Shown here piece by piece: positions 6,815 through 7,961 of a stretch of 7,961 bases of DNA; positions within the stretch are counted from its first letter, which is position 1; the number at the start of each line of letters is the position of its first letter. Made by a program: the position numbers and the translations under genes. The notes below the pieces were generated by a model. That model ran no database searches, had not been told where the DNA came from, and saw only the letters and a program-made list of their open reading frames with translations. This DNA is from Hydrogenophaga sp. (GTDB taxonomy: Bacteria > Pseudomonadota > Gammaproteobacteria > Burkholderiales > Burkholderiaceae_C). The stretch lies in NCBI GenBank assembly GCA_025458415.1, contig JALOSN010000032.1, positions 1 to 7,961 on the forward strand, read 5' to 3'.

Positions 6815-7961
6815 TCAGGCACGCACGCCCGAGGCCTGGCGGACCAGCCAGTGCTTGAGATGGCCCAGGTGGTCAACCCGGGTCATGCCCCAGTTGCGCA
6901 GTGCCTGGACCCGGCTGTCGTCGTGTCCGAACAGGTTGAACAGGCCGTCGGTCAACCAGCCCATGGTGCGGACGTCGGTCTGGCGTGCCCTTTCGTAGCG
7001 GCGCAGCAGGCGCATGTCGCCCAGGTCACGCCAGTACTCGCGTTCGTGCAGCACGCGCGCCAGCTCGGCCGCATCGGCCAGGCCGACGTTCAGGCCCTGG
7101 CCGGCCAGCGGGTGCATGGCGTGGGCGGCATCGCCGGCCAGCACCGCTGCGCCTTGGGGGGTGCGGGCAATCCAGCGGCGGGCACGCGAGAGTTCCAGCG
7201 GCCAGGCCTGAACAGGTCCTTCCAGGGACATGGATCCCAGCACATGCTGGCAGCGATTCTGTACCGCCTCCACAAAGCGGGTGGCATCCAGACCCCGGGT
7301 TTCCTGTGCATCACCGGCCGGCAGCGACCAGACCAGCGCCACGGCATGGCCCTGATCACCTTCCAGCGGCAACAGGGCCATGATCTGGCCGTCGCGGAAC
7401 CACTGGCGTGCCACGCCCCCGTGGGGCTGTTCGCAGCGCAGTCGTGCCGCCAGCGCTTGATGGGGGTAAGGCCGGACGTCGAACTCGATGCCCAGCGCCT
7501 CGCGGGTCTGGCTGCGCTTGCCTTCACAGACGACGGTCAGCGGACTGGCCGGCGCTTCGGCGAGCCGGTCGACGCCGCTCTGGTAGCCGACCGCTTCGGC
7601 CAGCCGGCGCTCCAGGGCCGGCACGTCGACAATCCAGGTCAGGGCCTCGCCCCCTTGTTCAGCGGTGTCGAAGCCCAGTCGACCCCCCTCGTCCCCCTGC
7701 ACCTGCATGGCACGCACCGGGGTGACACAAGGTGGCGAATCCGACGCGCTGTCGGTGTCGGGCCAGCAACGAAGGGACTGCAGCAGGTCTCGCGAGGCAC
7801 TGTTGAGGGCGTAGGCCCGCACGTCGGCCGGACGCGGCGCGGCCGGTGCGCTGCCGGGCGCATCGACCAGGGCCACCCGCAGGCGCTCACGGGCCAGCAG
7901 CAGGGCCAGCGTCTGCCCCACGATGCCACCACCACGGATGGTCACGTCGTACCGGCGGCGG
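6815..7961 (-). CDS. UbiH/UbiF/Coq6-family FAD-dependent hydroxylase, 5' end cut by window edge
   Basis: A flavoprotein monooxygenase related to the ubiquinone-ring hydroxylases. The FAD-binding Rossmann motif is GGGIVGQTLALLLARERLRV. The second FAD motif, AVLAGDAAHAMHPLAGQGLNVGLADAAELARVL, is characteristic of the UbiH/Coq6 group. A GTG at 7945 could be read as a start, but the frame stays open to the edge and reads YDVTIRGGGIVG, the usual beginning of the first beta strand. That GTG is therefore probably an internal valine and the gene starts outside the window. The 376 residues from that point reach a normal C-terminus. The middle motif reads VVCEGKRSQTR, with Glu where the family usually has Asp-Gly. 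It probably acts in ubiquinone synthesis at the membrane, but which ring position is hydroxylated cannot be told from sequence. It is the first visible gene of the minus-strand cluster leading into dsbC. Confidence 0.88.
   Translation of the reverse strand, partial: RRRYDVTIRGGGIVGQTLALLLARERLRVALVDAPGSAPAAPRPADVRAYALNSASRDLLQSLRCWPDTDSASDSPPCVTPVRAMQVQGDEGGRLGFDTAEQGGEALTWIVDVPALERRLAEAVGYQSGVDRLAEAPASPLTVVCEGKRSQTREALGIEFDVRPYPHQALAARLRCEQPHGGVARQWFRDGQIMALLPLEGDQGHAVALVWSLPAGDAQETRGLDATRFVEAVQNRCQHVLGSMSLEGPVQAWPLELSRARRWIARTPQGAAVLAGDAAHAMHPLAGQGLNVGLADAAELARVLHEREYWRDLGDMRLLRRYERARQTDVRTMGWLTDGLFNLFGHDDSRVQALRNWGMTRVDHLGHLKHWLVRQASGVRA

Overview
The window is high-GC DNA with tightly packed genes. 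It looks like a chromosomal segment of a betaproteobacterium, probably Burkholderiales and close to Comamonadaceae. The clues are the style of the elongator tRNA-Met, the PaaG/PaaI/PaaK sequences, and a run of a UbiH-type hydroxylase, DsbC, a DUF3429 membrane protein and an M61 peptidase. The taxon is inferred from gene content and sequence style; no search was run.

Left part (1-3689): an elongator tRNA-Met gene lies on the minus strand at the window edge, with its promoter at about 89-118. Next to it, also on the minus strand, is a catalytically complete enoyl-CoA hydratase (PaaF-like). Divergent from it, three plus-strand genes form a compact operon: paaG (ring-1,2-epoxyphenylacetyl-CoA isomerase), paaI (acyl-CoA thioesterase) and paaK (phenylacetate-CoA ligase). 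Together these cover activation of phenylacetate, isomerisation of the epoxide, a later hydration step and rescue of trapped CoA esters. The epoxidase (paaABCDE), the ring-opening enzyme (paaZ) and paaH are not in the window. The 183-bp divergent spacer carries two unrelated perfect palindromes. A 28-bp one sits over the presumed paaG promoter and looks like a TetR-type (PaaR-like) operator. A 16-bp one lies just upstream of the hydratase and resembles a MerR-family (LiuR-like) operator.

Right part (3718-7961): four minus-strand genes lie head to tail, in transcription order: a UbiH/UbiF/Coq6-family FAD hydroxylase (cut by the right window edge), dsbC (periplasmic disulfide isomerase), a DUF3429 five-helix membrane protein, and a large M61 aminopeptidase-like protein with a PDZ domain. 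dsbC and DUF3429 overlap by 4 bp and the other gaps are 27 and about 53 bp, so an operon is likely. This cluster converges on paaK, and a short hairpin separates the two.

Most of the window is ordinary core metabolism. I saw no CRISPR array, insertion sequence, phage gene or toxin-antitoxin pair. The most interesting points are the two-operator divergent promoter, the split paa cluster, and the uncharacterised membrane protein between DsbC and the M61 peptidase.
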